46,681 nucleotides of DNA from Pseudoalteromonas sp. 3D05. Its GTDB lineage: Bacteria > Pseudomonadota > Gammaproteobacteria > Enterobacterales > Alteromonadaceae. Below are positions 46,062-46,681 of this stretch, piece after piece. The notes below the pieces were generated by a model. That model worked only from the letters and a program-made list of their open reading frames with translations. It was not told where the DNA came from and ran no database searches. Location of the stretch: NCBI RefSeq assembly GCF_002723455.1, contig NZ_PDUS01000010.1, positions 1-46,681 of the forward strand, read 5' to 3'. A program made the translations under genes and the position numbers. Position 1 is the first letter of the stretch; every line of letters begins with the position of its first letter.

Positions 46062-46681
46062 GTTGAGTTCCATTTTAAATTTAATAATTAATAGGGTCTG
46101 TTGCCCTTTCAAGGTTTAATTTGCAGCAGTCTGTTTGGTATTTAGGCAATGCAGCGCCAATGTGTTGTGGTTATTAGGCGAAAACGCAGCATCAATGCCA
46201 AACAGGCGCTGCCCTTCAGGCTCTGCCTTGGGCCGATTTACTCTTTGTTGCCTACATGGATGATGGTAAGGGGCGTGAGCAGGATGCGCAAGCTTTGCTC
46301 GGTTTTGACTTAGCCCACTAGGTTACAAGCCTCGCGCCGTGATTAAATCCCTCCTAGTTTGAACAAATTTCAATCCGCAAAGGTCAACGGACCCTAAGTT
46401 AAAACATTAACTTAGTCATGTGAATAGCAGTGTTTTATAAAAGTGTAAGCAAACATGTACTTACGCCTGAAGGAGAAAATGCAATGAAGCCCGCTGCTTC
46501 ATTGCTTTGTTTTTACCCAAACCACCTCAAGATGCAAAATTCAGCGTTTCAGGGGCTTAATATCAAGGCGTTACTTTGCAAGCCCCCTTTTTAAGAAGGA
46601 ACAGCGATGAGAGTAAGTGCCTGTGAAGCGCCCAATGGGTTGGTTTAAAAGCGACTTATACTGCGTTATTGATTTTAACAA
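46062..46681. other. Hairpin-rich right end without a convincing gene
   Basis: Base composition is more GC-rich than most gaps here. Inverted repeats: GCAGCGCC/GGCGCTGC (46151/46205), CTAAGTTA/TAACTTAG (46394-46415), a 10-bp terminator stem (46481-46505), and GGGGCTT/AAGCCCC followed by five T (46552-46591). The first 70 bp is the upstream region of the esterase gene. Short frames such as one ending DDGKGREQDAQALLGFDLAH (stop at 46321) and a 36-codon frame at 46484 are not credible genes. It may be an interspersed repeat or structured RNA. Confidence 0.5.
46481..46514 (+). terminator. Strong plus-strand intrinsic terminator with no gene upstream
   Basis: A perfect 10-bp stem, GCAATGAAGC/GCTTCATTGC, with loop CCGCT is followed by TTTGTTTTT. 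No plus-strand gene is seen upstream for at least 400 bp, so a short non-coding transcript may end here. Confidence 0.75.

Noticed and set aside
46256..46321. Short frame MDDGKGREQDAQALLGFDLAH
   Set aside because: Only 21 codons from ATG, no ribosome site, no family; may be a remnant or chance reading of a repeat.
46484..46594. 36-codon frame MKPAASLLCFYPNH... with GGAG upstream
   Set aside because: Its first codons form the arms of a strong terminator, and a second terminator-like stem covers its end; composition is not protein-like.
1..46681. CRISPR array or new defence system
   Set aside because: No regularly spaced repeats with unique spacers and no nuclease, toxin or restriction gene cluster were found.

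Overview
The window looks like a chromosome segment of a marine gammaproteobacterium of the Alteromonadales, most likely Pseudoalteromonas or a close relative. This is inferred from moderately low GC, from gene orders shared with E. coli (seqA-pgm beside ybfF/ybfE/fldA/fur; serC-aroA-cmk-rpsA-ihfB-lapA-lapB-pyrF; ubiG-gph; nrdA-nrdB-yfaE), and from proteins close to E. coli orthologues in length and motifs. No phage, intact insertion sequence, plasmid function or CRISPR array is visible. Most of it is well-ordered core genome.

Layout. 1-509 has no gene but several palindromes and repeated CGAGAA motifs. 510-1883 is a secreted M28 metallopeptidase with an FN3-like tail. 2034-5836 is a branched-chain 2-oxoacid dehydrogenase operon (E1alpha, E1beta, E2) with a LiuR-like palindrome upstream and a terminator downstream. 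6110-9486 holds an AstE-like deacylase, phosphoglucomutase and SeqA. 9618-12143 runs the other way: YbfF esterase, a DUF2788 membrane protein, YbfE, flavodoxin and Fur. 12216-18619 holds glnS, an unknown DUF3083-type gene, the tRNA hydroxylase trhO, and a DEAD-box helicase followed 2 nt later by a CvfB-type S1 protein. 18938-30306 is on the minus strand: a TRIC-type channel, pyrF, lapB, lapA, ihfB, rpsA, cmk, aroA, serC, gyrA. 30495-36027 is on the plus strand: ubiG, gph, then nrdA-nrdB-yfaE behind a leader with two DnaA-box-like sites and a pair of NrdR-box-like sites. 36053-46061 is more accessory: a diguanylate cyclase broken in a G8 tract exactly at its GGEEF motif, a YaeQ protein, a histidine-rich TonB-dependent receptor with a Zur-like box and a 9-bp tandem repeat, an FKBP22 isomerase, two small membrane proteins flanking tRNA-Ser(UGA), a nitroreductase, a DUF3360-type permease, a MAPEG protein and a membrane-anchored esterase. 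46062-46681 lacks a convincing gene but is full of hairpins, including a strong plus-strand terminator.

How it works together. The serC-to-pyrF block links serine, aromatic and pyrimidine synthesis to translation (S1), DNA bending (IHF) and LPS control (LapAB). The nrd operon makes dNTPs, and its leader suggests control by DnaA and NrdR. SeqA, IHF and DnaA-type sites all concern replication timing. The bkd genes oxidise branched-chain amino acids under a probable LiuR switch. The TonB receptor probably brings in zinc.

I found no clearly new multi-gene system. The points most worth checking are the G8-tract frameshift in the diguanylate cyclase, the hairpin-rich right end, the palindrome cluster at the left end, the nrd leader, and the His-to-Asp change in the M28 metal site.
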